From NCBI GenBank assembly GCA_019115615.1, contig DXDE01000118.1:1-47395 (forward strand): a stretch of 47,395 bases of DNA. Direction: 5' to 3'. Shown one piece after another: positions 30,406 through 39,158 of this stretch (position 1 is its first letter; every line of letters starts with the position of its first letter). The position numbers were made by a program, and so were the translations under genes. Under the pieces are notes generated by a model that saw only the letters and a list, made by a program, of their open reading frames with translations, searched no databases and was not told the DNA's origin. This stretch comes from Candidatus Agathobaculum merdavium (GTDB lineage Bacteria; Bacillota; Clostridia; Oscillospirales; Butyricicoccaceae).

Positions 30406-30594
30406 ATGAAAAAGCTCTGGTGCTTGTTCCGGCGCCGGTTTGCCACGGGCGATGATAAGATCTGCGTGGCATTCTCCGAGACCGAAGGCCGCGTGCGTGT
30501 TTGCCCCTATGCAACGGAAGAAGAGGCAAAGGCGAAGTGCCCGGAATATGCCTTCAATAACCGCCATGAGGGCGAGGACGAAGGCATCGAATAA
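30406..30594 (+). CDS. Small hypothetical protein (62 aa, four Cys)
   Basis: RBS AGGA..; own promoter and terminator; MKKLWCLFRRRFATGDDKICVAFSETEGRVRVCPYATEEEAKAKCPEY. Confidence 0.7.
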   Translation: MKKLWCLFRRRFATGDDKICVAFSETEGRVRVCPYATEEEAKAKCPEYAFNNRHEGEDEGIE

Positions 30595-30618
30595 GGCCAT
30601 ACTTACCAAATGCAGATT

Positions 30619-30650
30619 GCCCCGAAGGAGACGTCTTTCGGGGCGTTTCT
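30619..30650 (+). terminator. Intrinsic terminator
   Basis: GCCCCGAA-N10-TTCGGGGC followed by GTTTCTGT. Confidence 0.65.
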
Positions 30651-30760
30651 GTATAAAAAAGGCCGCTGCAACCGCTGGTTGACAAAAAGAAACGCCGGGT
30701 TGGTGGCGTGTGAGGGCGTTTTCAGGTATGGTGGAAGCACAGAAAGGCAGGTGGTCAGAT

Positions 30761-31918
30761 ATGACGACAGGGGAGAAGATCGCAGCGCTCCGACGTGAAA
30801 AAGGGCTGAGCCAGGAGGCGCTGGGCGAAAAACTCGGGTTGTCGCGGCAGGCGGTCAGCAAGTGGGAGGCAGACCAGGCTATGCCGACGATGGATAATCT
30901 GGTCGAGCTCAGCCGGCTGTTCGGCGTGCCAGTCGATACGCTGCTGCGGCCGGATGAACCGCTGCCGGATAAGACACAGCCGCCGGAGGGTATCAAACTA
31001 TCCGCTGAGGGACTGAAAGTCTCCTACGCACCGGTTTTGACGCGCAAGACGAAGTGGTTCATCATCATACTGGCGGTGTTGATGTGGGTAAGTGTGCTGG
31101 GCAACATCTATGCCATGGCACGTGTGCAGTCGCTGGAGGAAGAACTGCGTACTTTGCAGATGCAGGTACAGCAGCAAGGGGGAGAGAGCACCGTGCAGCA
31201 AGGCACGGTAGAGGAGGAAGCGTTATCCGATTATGATGTCGCTTATGACCTGCGGTATGACGCGAACAAGACGGTTTCGACGATGCTCATGCTTTCGCTG
31301 TCTGCGCGGCCGAAGGAACTGAACCCTGATACCGATGTCCCTAAGTTCACCATCCAGAGCGCAGGCGAGAGTTGGACATGTGCGGCGATTCTGGAACAGG
31401 ATAATTCGTATGTGGGCAGCACGGAGATTCCGATGCGCGATGCGTTTACCGTGTATCTGACGCTGACCGACCGCGAGAGCGGCACAGTGCGCAATTTGCT
31501 GCTGGGAACGCTGAGCGGGATTTCAAATGAATATCGGCTTCAATTTGATGGTCAGTGGCTGAATGAGCAAGGAGAAGCCTTGATGGATGGCAGCGCTATT
31601 ACGTCAGAAAACGGCAGCACAACGATTCGAGGGTGGCTCCAGTACCGGTTCTATAATGCATGGTCGGATCGCTTTCGTGCTTATCCGGTAAAATGCAGGT
31701 TGGTTCTGCGGGAGGGCGACACGGAACTCAAAAGCATAGAGATGAGCGCGGTGGAGTATAACGAAGAGAATGGGCAATACTACGCATATTGTCGGCCGGA
31801 TTGGACCGTGCCGAAGTCCTTTGAGGACTTGGAACTGATTGCAGAAGCCACCGACAGCTATGGACGAGTACATGAATGGCATATTTATGATTACGCAATC
31901 GAAAAAGCCGTCCCGTGA
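30761..31918 (+). CDS. XRE-type HTH protein with TM segment and large C-terminal domain
   Basis: MTTGEKIAALRREKGLSQEALGEKLGLSRQAVSKWEADQAMPTMDNLVELSRLF; TM KTKWFIIILAVLMWVSVLGNIYAM. Confidence 0.85.
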   Translation: MTTGEKIAALRREKGLSQEALGEKLGLSRQAVSKWEADQAMPTMDNLVELSRLFGVPVDTLLRPDEPLPDKTQPPEGIKLSAEGLKVSYAPVLTRKTKWFIIILAVLMWVSVLGNIYAMARVQSLEEELRTLQMQVQQQGGESTVQQGTVEEEALSDYDVAYDLRYDANKTVSTMLMLSLSARPKELNPDTDVPKFTIQSAGESWTCAAILEQDNSYVGSTEIPMRDAFTVYLTLTDRESGTVRNLLLGTLSGISNEYRLQFDGQWLNEQGEALMDGSAITSENGSTTIRGWLQYRFYNAWSDRFRAYPVKCRLVLREGDTELKSIEMSAVEYNEENGQYYAYCRPDWTVPKSFEDLELIAEATDSYGRVHEWHIYDYAIEKAVP

Positions 31919-31931
31919 GGGGCGGTTTTTC
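31902..31931 (+). terminator. Intrinsic terminator (stop codon in loop)
   Basis: AAAAAGCCGTCCC-GTGA-GGGGCGGTTTTT. Confidence 0.8.
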
Positions 31932-32581
31932 TATTTACCGAGCGTGCGCGTCGCAGCCAACACATAAATCTTCGCCGCGCCCATTTCACGCAGCAGCTTG
32001 ACCGCAGCGGCCGCCGTGGCGCCTGTGGTGATGATGTCATCGATAAATACGACCGATTTGCTATGTACGTCGGCGTTTGCCAGCGGCAGCAGCGCCCGCG
32101 TAGCGTTTTGCTGCCGTGCGGACGCATCCTTCCGGGTGGACTGCTTGGGGGTGAACGCGCGCTTGCGCAATGTGGCGATACAGGGCAGTCCGAACGGTTC
32201 CGCGACAGCCTTGGCCAGCAGTTCGGCTTGATTGTAGCCGCGTTCGCGCAGGCGGAGCAGGCCGATCGGCATATAGGTGATAAGGTCTGGCTGCCATGTG
32301 TCCAGCCGCTCGGCAAGCAGCGGCAGCATCTGCGCGGCAAACCAGTCTGCGTAATGCTGTTTGTGATGGAATTTCAGTCCCTGCATGGCATGCTGTACCT
32401 TGCCGGTGTAATACAGTGCCGCTGCGGCATTGTCCGCGCCGGTGACATATACTGGTTCGGTGCAGCGGTAAGATTGACGTACCTCGCCCGCGCAGGCAGG
32501 ACAGAGCATTGCCTTGCCCGTACCAGCGGCGGGGAGCAGCTCGCCGCAAAGGATACAGCGTTTGACAAATACAACCCCCAT
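31931..32581 (-). CDS. ComF-family protein (zinc-finger phosphoribosyltransferase-like)
   Basis: CILCGELLP...MLCPACAGEV, FIDDIITTGATAAAAVKLL PRTase motif; RBS AGGAGG before ATG at 32581. Confidence 0.9.
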   Translation of the reverse strand: MGVVFVKRCILCGELLPAAGTGKAMLCPACAGEVRQSYRCTEPVYVTGADNAAAALYYTGKVQHAMQGLKFHHKQHYADWFAAQMLPLLAERLDTWQPDLITYMPIGLLRLRERGYNQAELLAKAVAEPFGLPCIATLRKRAFTPKQSTRKDASARQQNATRALLPLANADVHSKSVVFIDDIITTGATAAAAVKLLREMGAAKIYVLAATRTLGK

Positions 32582-32604
32582 ACAGAAACCTCCTGTTTGA
32601 TACA

Positions 32605-32634
32605 AAAAGGGCTGTCCGCCGGGACAGCCCTTTT
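32605..32634 (-). terminator. Intrinsic terminator after dapL
   Basis: AAAAGGGCTGTCC-CGGC-GGACAGCCCTTTTT (minus strand reading). Confidence 0.8.
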
Positions 32635-32638
32635 GATT

Positions 32639-33817
32639 TTACTTGGAAAGCAGCTTCTTCAGGCGCTCTGCAGCTTCGAGCGTGCGCTGCTGATCACCGA
32701 AAGCAGTCAGACGGAAGAAACCGTCGCCGTTCTTGCCGAAGCCTGCGCCCGGCGTGCCAACTACGTTGGCATTTTCGAGCAGGTAGTCGAAGAACTCCCA
32801 AGAACCCATACCATTCGGGCACTGCAGCCACAGATACGGGCTGGACTTGCCGCCGGTGTACCAGATGCCGAGCGAATCAAGCGTCTCGGAGAGTACCTTG
32901 GCGTTCTGTTTGTAGTAGCCGAGGGTTTCCTTGATCTGCTTCATGCCTTCCTCGGTAAAGCAGGCCGCTGCGCCTTTCTGCACGATGTAGGGAACACCGT
33001 TGAACTTGGTGGTCTGACGGCGCAGCCACATCTTGTTCAGCTTGCCGTCCATCAGCGCCTGCGGGACAACCGTCCAGCCGCAGCGCGTGCCGGTGAAGCC
33101 TGCCATCTTGGAGAACGAGCAGAACTCGATCGCGCAGGTCTTGGCGCCTTCGATCTCGAAGATCGAACGGGGCAGGTTTTCGTCTTCGATGAAACACTCA
33201 TACGCGGCGTCATACAGGATGACAGCGTTATTCGCGTTGGCGTAGTCCACCCAAGCCTTGAGGCCAGCACGGTCGTAAGCTGCGCCGGTCGGGTTGTTGG
33301 GCGAGCACAGGTAGATGATATCGGCATGCACCGACGCGTCCGGCAGCGGCAGGAAGCCGTTCTCCGCGGTCGCGTCCATGAAGATGACCTTGCGGCCGGC
33401 CATGACGTTTGTGTCCACATACACGGGGTAAACCGGGTCGGGAATGAGCACGGTGTTGTCCGCGCCGAAGATATCGAGGATATTGCCAAGATCGCTCTTG
33501 GCACCGTCCGAGATAAAGATCTCGTTGGTGTCGAGGTCTACGCCGTGGGTCTTGTAGTAGCCGACCAGCGCTTCGTGCAGGAAGCCATAGCCCTGCTCGT
33601 CGCCGTAGCCGTGGAAGGTCTCCTGCTTGGCCTGATCCTCTACCGCTGCGTGCAGCGCGTCGATAACGGCGGGTACGAGCGGACGGGTTACGTCGCCGAT
33701 GCCCAGACGGATGATGTCCGCTTCCGGGTGTGCGGCGGAATATTCGTTTACCTTGCGGGCGATCGTGGAGAACAGGTAGCTCTGCTCCAGATCGTCATAA
33801 TGCTTATTGATCTGCAT
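32639..33817 (-). CDS. dapL: LL-diaminopimelate aminotransferase
   Basis: [56 protein letters not shown] motifs. Confidence 0.95.
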   Translation of the reverse strand: MQINKHYDDLEQSYLFSTIARKVNEYSAAHPEADIIRLGIGDVTRPLVPAVIDALHAAVEDQAKQETFHGYGDEQGYGFLHEALVGYYKTHGVDLDTNEIFISDGAKSDLGNILDIFGADNTVLIPDPVYPVYVDTNVMAGRKVIFMDATAENGFLPLPDASVHADIIYLCSPNNPTGAAYDRAGLKAWVDYANANNAVILYDAAYECFIEDENLPRSIFEIEGAKTCAIEFCSFSKMAGFTGTRCGWTVVPQALMDGKLNKMWLRRQTTKFNGVPYIVQKGAAACFTEEGMKQIKETLGYYKQNAKVLSETLDSLGIWYTGGKSSPYLWLQCPNGMGSWEFFDYLLENANVVGTPGAGFGKNGDGFFRLTAFGDQQRTLEAAERLKKLLSK

Positions 33818-35420
33818 GTTCTTTGCTCCTTTTCAGCGATGCTGCGACAAACGCCTTGAACAGCGGATGCGCGCGGTTGGGACGGGATTTGAATTCGGGA
33901 TGGAACTGTACGCCGATGTAGAACGGGTGGTTCGGGATCTCGACGGTTTCAACCAACTCACCCGTGGGCGAAGTGCCGGTAATCATCATGCCCTTGGCCT
34001 CGATCTGCTCACGGAAGTTGTTGTTGAACTCATAGCGGTGACGGTGGCGTTCGGAGATCATTTCCGAGCCGTAAGCCGATGCCATGATGGTGTCCGGACG
34101 GATCTTGCAAGGGTAAGCGCCAAGACGCATCGTGCCACCCTTCTTGGAAACGCCCTGCTGGCTTTCCATCAGGTCGATAACCGGATGGGTGGAATCCGGA
34201 TCGAATTCGGAGGAATTGGCATCCTCAAAGCCGAGCACGTTGCGTGCGTAGCTCATGACTGCAATCTGCATGCCAAGGCAGATGCCGAAGTAGGGGATAC
34301 CCTGCGTGCGGGCATAGTTGGCTGCACAGATCATGCCCTCAATGCCGCGCGGGCCAAAGCCGCCGGGCAGGATGATACCGTCGACTTCGCCGAGCAGCTT
34401 GTCCACGGTCGAGTCGTTGATTTCTTCTGAATCAACCCAGTCGATATCAACAAAGCAGCCGGTTTCGTAACCGCCGTGCTGCAGCGCTTCTGCAACGGAC
34501 AGGTAAGCGTCGTGCAGCTTGACGTATTTGCCGACCAGCGCAATTTTGACGTGCTCCTTGCGGGAGGCGATACGCTCAAGCATGGCAATCCAGTCGCTCA
34601 TGTCGCCCTTGGGTGCGCCGATGGCGAGCTCACGGCAGACAATGTCGGACAGATGGCTCTCTTCGAGCATCATAGGTGCCTGATACAGAACCGGCAGCGT
34701 GCGGTTCTCGATAACGCAGTCCTCCTGCACGGTGCAGAACAGCGAGATCTTACGCTTGATGTCGTCGTCCAGCGGCTGGTCAACACGCGCGACAATAATG
34801 TCCGGGGAAATGCCCAGACCGCGCAGTTCCTTAACCGAGTGCTGGGTGGGCTTGGACTTGGGTTCATTCGAGCCGGAGATGAACGGTACGAGCGTTACAT
34901 GGATAAACAGGCAGTTGCGGCGGCCGACCTCGGTCGCGACCTGACGGATCGCTTCGAGGAACGGCTGGGACTCGATGTCGCCGGTCGTGCCGCCGATCTC
35001 AGTGATGACAACGTCAGCCGAGGTCTTTTTGCCGACCGAATAGATGAACGATTTGATCTCATTGGTGATGTGCGGAATAACCTGCACGGTTTCGCCCAGA
35101 TACTCGCCCGCGCGCTCCTTGTTCAGGACGTTCCAGTACACCTTGCCGGTGGTCAGATTGGAGAACTTGTTCAGGTCCTCGTCGATGAAGCGCTCGTAGT
35201 GGCCGAGGTCGAGGTCGGTTTCTGCACCATCGTCAGTGACATAAACCTCGCCGTGCTGGAACGGGCTCATCGTGCCGGGGTCAACATTGATATACGGGTC
35301 CAGCTTTTGTGCGGCAACTTTGAGGCCACGGCTTTTCAGCAGGCGGCCGAGCGAGGCGGCCGTGATGCCCTTGCCCAGACCGGAGACGACGCCGCCGGTC
35401 ACGAAGATATACTTTGTCAT
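33804..35420 (-). CDS. pyrG: CTP synthase
   Basis: [32 protein letters not shown]; class I GATase GICLGMQ; 538 aa. Confidence 0.97.
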   Translation of the reverse strand: MTKYIFVTGGVVSGLGKGITAASLGRLLKSRGLKVAAQKLDPYINVDPGTMSPFQHGEVYVTDDGAETDLDLGHYERFIDEDLNKFSNLTTGKVYWNVLNKERAGEYLGETVQVIPHITNEIKSFIYSVGKKTSADVVITEIGGTTGDIESQPFLEAIRQVATEVGRRNCLFIHVTLVPFISGSNEPKSKPTQHSVKELRGLGISPDIIVARVDQPLDDDIKRKISLFCTVQEDCVIENRTLPVLYQAPMMLEESHLSDIVCRELAIGAPKGDMSDWIAMLERIASRKEHVKIALVGKYVKLHDAYLSVAEALQHGGYETGCFVDIDWVDSEEINDSTVDKLLGEVDGIILPGGFGPRGIEGMICAANYARTQGIPYFGICLGMQIAVMSYARNVLGFEDANSSEFDPDSTHPVIDLMESQQGVSKKGGTMRLGAYPCKIRPDTIMASAYGSEMISERHRHRYEFNNNFREQIEAKGMMITGTSPTGELVETVEIPNHPFYIGVQFHPEFKSRPNRAHPLFKAFVAASLKRSKEHADQ

Positions 35421-36262
35421 AACTCGATTTCCCCCTTAAATACGGTCGTTGCCGCGCCCGTCATGAACACGGTCTGGTCGGTGTAGCGCACGGTAAGATC
35501 GCCGCCGCGCAGATGTACGGTGATATCCTCGTCCTTGCCAGCGCGTCCGGTCAGCACTGCGGCCACGCCCACCGCGCATGCGCCGGTGCCGCAGGCCCAG
35601 GTTTCGCCGGAGCCGCGCTCCCATACGCGCATTTTGAGTGTGCCATCCGGCAGGACATTGACAAACTCCGTGTTGACGCGTTCCGGAAACAGCGCATGAT
35701 GCTCAAATTTGGGACCGATCCGTTCCAGATCCAGCCCGTCGATATCCTCATCAAGGAAAATCACACAGTGCGGGTTGCCCATCGAAACGCAGGTGATATG
35801 ATAGACCTTTTCGTCTATCACCAGCGGCGCGCCGATCACGGTGTCGCCCTCGAGGTCAACCGGAATATCGGCAGGCTTGAGGATCGCCGCGCCCATATCG
35901 ACACGGGCGGACAGCATTTTGCCATCTTCGACGGTCAGTTCGAGTGTTTTTACACCCGAAAGCGTATCAATCATCACGGTTGTCCGGCCGTCGGTCATGC
36001 CGTTGTCGTACAGGTATTTGCCGACGCAGCGGATGCCGTTGCCGCACATTTTACCCTCCGACCCGTCAGCGTTGAAAATGCGCATCTGTGCATCTGCTTT
36101 ATCCGACGGGTTGATCAGGATCACGCCGTCGCCGCCGATGCCAAAGTGCGGTTCACTGAGCCGGACGGAGAGCGAAGCGGGGTCAGGCACGGTCTGATCG
36201 AAGCAGTTGAAATAGATGTAGTTGTTGCCACAGCCGTGCATCTTGGTGAAGGACAGCTTCAC
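35417..36262 (-). CDS. dapF: Diaminopimelate epimerase
   Basis: [37 protein letters not shown] motifs; GTG start. Confidence 0.95.
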   Translation of the reverse strand: MKLSFTKMHGCGNNYIYFNCFDQTVPDPASLSVRLSEPHFGIGGDGVILINPSDKADAQMRIFNADGSEGKMCGNGIRCVGKYLYDNGMTDGRTTVMIDTLSGVKTLELTVEDGKMLSARVDMGAAILKPADIPVDLEGDTVIGAPLVIDEKVYHITCVSMGNPHCVIFLDEDIDGLDLERIGPKFEHHALFPERVNTEFVNVLPDGTLKMRVWERGSGETWACGTGACAVGVAAVLTGRAGKDEDITVHLRGGDLTVRYTDQTVFMTGAATTVFKGEIEL

Positions 36263-36286
36263 ACGGGCTCCCTCCTTAGATCAAAC

Positions 36287-36337
36287 AAAAAATGGTATAT
36301 GAGCGGGCAGAATCAGGCCGACGCTCATACACCATTT
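36287..36337 (-). terminator. Intrinsic terminator between ANTAR gene and dapF
   Basis: Minus strand AAATGGTGTATGAGCG ... CGCTCATATACCATTTTTT, 16-bp stem, T6. Confidence 0.75.
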
Positions 36338-36442
36338 AGTATATCATAATTCGATGTGGATTTCTCTATACAAATCAAAAAAAGCGGAAAAATTTTGTCG
36401 CAGTAAGGGAGTTGGTTTTGGGCGGTATCGCACAAAAAATGC

Positions 36443-37015
36443 TCACTGCGGCATGCCGCCATGAATAATATCCTCGGCTACGATGCGTTTGGTGCAGCGG
36501 CGCTGCATTGCCTGCTGCTCAATATAGGCGTGTGCATCCGGCTCGGTCATGCCGCAGCATTCGATCAGCAGGCACTTGGCGCGGTCAACCAGACGGATGT
36601 CTTCAATACGCTGCTGCAACCGATGGTTTTCCTTGCGAAGACCGGTCAGCCGTGCACGTGCGGCGCGCGTCATGCGCAGCGCCTGCAGAAACAGGGTGCG
36701 GGACAGCGGTTTCGGAATGACGAACACACCGTCGTCCTCGACTTTGGCAGAGACTTCGTCAGCAATTTCCGCTTTGGTCAGCAGGATCACGCCGGCAGCC
36801 GTTTCACAGGCGGCCTGCGCCAGCTCGTGGCCAAATTCATCAGGCAGAGGGGAATTGATCAGGATCAGGTCAAAATCCCCATCGACCAGTATACGCCGCG
36901 CCTGCGCACCCGAGGCGGCGGGCACGGTCTGCGCCTGTACGCCGCAGGAGGCGAGGAACTGCGCGAGCATATCCTGCGACTTGGACGTAGCGGTGACAAT
37001 CAGCATGCGTTCCAA
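36443..37015 (-). CDS. ANTAR-domain antiterminator with degenerate receiver domain (NitR-like)
   Basis: C-terminal IEDIRLVDRAKCLLIECCGMTEPDAHAYIEQQAMQRRCTKRIVAEDII matches ANTAR; N-terminal REC-like fold without DD pair or acceptor Asp. Confidence 0.9.
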   Translation of the reverse strand: MERMLIVTATSKSQDMLAQFLASCGVQAQTVPAASGAQARRILVDGDFDLILINSPLPDEFGHELAQAACETAAGVILLTKAEIADEVSAKVEDDGVFVIPKPLSRTLFLQALRMTRAARARLTGLRKENHRLQQRIEDIRLVDRAKCLLIECCGMTEPDAHAYIEQQAMQRRCTKRIVAEDIIHGGMPQ

Positions 37016-37056
37016 ACGGCGTTGCCCTCCTTTCGGGTAAGAGTGGGGGCGGGGGA

Positions 37057-38376
37057 TCAGTAGCGCTCAAAGTAGAGTGCGCGTTCTGCCTCATAGCGGT
37101 CATCCGCCTGCGCGATGCGGTCATGCTCTGCCTGCTTGACCTCGAAAAATGCTTCGCGCATCTTTCGGGGCAGGCAGCTGGCAATGAAAGTGCTGTCCTG
37201 TGCGCAGCGGATCGCCTCACACAGCGTACCGGGCAACGCGTCATACTGCGCGCGCACATCGTCGGGGGCAGTGAACAGGTTGTTGTCGCAGGCAGGCGCG
37301 AGTGGCAGCCGGTGGCGGACACCGTCCAACCCCGCCTCAATCAGCAGGGCAAAGACCAGATAGGGATTGATGCACCCATCAAACGAGCGCACTTTCATAC
37401 GGTTGGCAAGTTTGCCGTTTGCCAGTGGGACGACAATCAGTGGCCCTCGATTGCGGTGCGACCATGTGATGTGCCGCGGCGCTTCAAACTCGCCCAGACG
37501 CTGGAACGAGTTGGTCAGCGGGTTGCCGAACACGGTCATTTCTGCGGCGTGCTGCAGAATGCCCGCGACAAAGCTGCGGCCATCCGCACTCTGTTCAAAG
37601 TCTGGGTGGAATAGGTTTTGTCCGTTTCGCGTGATGGAGATGGACAGATGCAGGCCGCTGCCGGGGATGCTGGGCAAGGGCTTGGGAAGGAAGGAGGCGT
37701 ACAGTCCGCTGGATGCAGCCATGGATTTAACAACCCATTTGAATGTGATAAAGTTGTCCGCGGCTTCGAGTGCTTCAGCATAGCGGAAGTCGATTTCGTG
37801 CTGGCCGGGGCCTTGTTCGTGATGCGAGGACTCCGGCTGAATGTTCATTTCCTCGAGGGTCAGGCAGATCTGGCGGCGCACGTTTTCCGCCTTGTCGAGC
37901 GGTGCAACGTCAAAATATTCGCCGTGGTCATGCGGGATGACGGTGGGGCAGCCTTTTTCGTCCTGCTCGAACAGGTAAAATTCGCTGGCGGTGCCAAAGG
38001 TGATCGCATAACCAGACTGCCGTGCACGGCGGACAGCCTCGCGCAGCAGATAGCGGCCGTCACCTTCAAAGGGTGTGCCATCCGGATAACGGATATCACA
38101 ATAGAAGCGCACGACACGGCCCTGCGACGGACGCCACGGCAATACAGATAGTGTTGCCGGGTCGGGGAACAGCAGCAGGTCGGAATCGTCGACATTCAAA
38201 AAGCCGCGCAGCGAGGAAGCATTGAAGTGGATGCCGTGTTCAAAGGCGCGCGTAAGCTCAGTCGGCATGATGGCGATGTTTTTCTGGTTGCCGAAGATAT
38301 CGCAAAAGGCCAGACGGATGAACTTAACGTCGTTTTCCTCAATAAATTGCAGCACTTCGTGCATAGTGGTGTCCAT
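37057..38376 (-). CDS. Type I glutamine synthetase-like protein (possible pseudoenzyme)
   Basis: SHHEQGPGQHEIDFRYAEAL, MPKPL-like FLPKPLPSIPGSGLH, VRSFDGCINPYL; two n2-metal Glu ligands substituted. Confidence 0.88.
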   Translation of the reverse strand: MDTTMHEVLQFIEENDVKFIRLAFCDIFGNQKNIAIMPTELTRAFEHGIHFNASSLRGFLNVDDSDLLLFPDPATLSVLPWRPSQGRVVRFYCDIRYPDGTPFEGDGRYLLREAVRRARQSGYAITFGTASEFYLFEQDEKGCPTVIPHDHGEYFDVAPLDKAENVRRQICLTLEEMNIQPESSHHEQGPGQHEIDFRYAEALEAADNFITFKWVVKSMAASSGLYASFLPKPLPSIPGSGLHLSISITRNGQNLFHPDFEQSADGRSFVAGILQHAAEMTVFGNPLTNSFQRLGEFEAPRHITWSHRNRGPLIVVPLANGKLANRMKVRSFDGCINPYLVFALLIEAGLDGVRHRLPLAPACDNNLFTAPDDVRAQYDALPGTLCEAIRCAQDSTFIASCLPRKMREAFFEVKQAEHDRIAQADDRYEAERALYFERY

Positions 38377-38429
38377 AAGAGCCGCGCTCCTCTCTAAATA
38401 AATATGATATGCGCCGCGCAACGCAAAAA

Positions 38430-39158
38430 TCAGGATTCATAGGTATAAAGCTGATGGTAACCGGCTTCGGGGTTTGGCGTAAGGACAAAATACTGTTGCG
38501 CAAGCAGCGCGGCCGCGTCACCGCCGAAGTAACGGCAGTAATCTTCCACATAGGGAGCGATGCCGTCGAGGTCGGTCCGATCTGCCGGGCTGACCAGTAC
38601 CTGTCGGGGCAGACCTGCCGGCGCCTGATCACATCTTAACACAATTTTGCCGCCGTGCATACCCGTGCCGCAGAAATTGCCAGCGGGGTAAGCGCCATTC
38701 TGTCCGCGGCCGAGCACGAGAATTAGGCCACCGGCCTGATATTCGCCGAGGAACGAGCCTGCTTTGCCGCCGATCACGATAGCAGGGAAGTGCTGCTCAT
38801 AAGCCTTCATATGAATGCCGCCGCGGTAGCCGCAGTCACCTTCGATGAAGATGCGTCCGCCGCGCATGCCGTAGCCGCAGGCGTCGCCAACATTGCCGTG
38901 AACAATGATATCGCCTTGGTTCATGGTGTCGCCGACGGCTTCCTGTGCGTTGCCGAATACTTCGATGGTCGATCCGCAGAGGTACTGGCCAAGGCCGTTG
39001 CCGGGCGTGCCGTGGATAGTGATGGTGCGGTTCGCAGAGCCGCAGCCGAGATAGCGCTGGCCGATCACGTTTTCGACCGTGATTTCGCTGTCGTCAATCG
39101 CGCGGATCTGCTCATTGAGCTGCTGATAATAGGTGAGGTTTACCTGTACAGTCGTCAT
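38430..39158 (-). CDS. Split glutamate synthase, GXGXG (GltB C-terminal) domain subunit
   Basis: GNGLGQYLCGSTIEVFGNAQEAVGDTMNQGDIIVHGNVGDACGYGMRGGRIFIEG beta-helix repeats. Confidence 0.9.
   Translation of the reverse strand: MTTVQVNLTYYQQLNEQIRAIDDSEITVENVIGQRYLGCGSANRTITIHGTPGNGLGQYLCGSTIEVFGNAQEAVGDTMNQGDIIVHGNVGDACGYGMRGGRIFIEGDCGYRGGIHMKAYEQHFPAIVIGGKAGSFLGEYQAGGLILVLGRGQNGAYPAGNFCGTGMHGGKIVLRCDQAPAGLPRQVLVSPADRTDLDGIAPYVEDYCRYFGGDAAALLAQQYFVLTPNPEAGYHQLYTYES

Noticed and set aside
36287-36360. Terminator before dapF as a fourth ANTAR-type leader
   Set aside because: Possible hairpin ATATAC-TAAATG-GTGTAT has a hexaloop lacking A1/G4 and would include the -10; better explained as the operon terminator after the ANTAR gene
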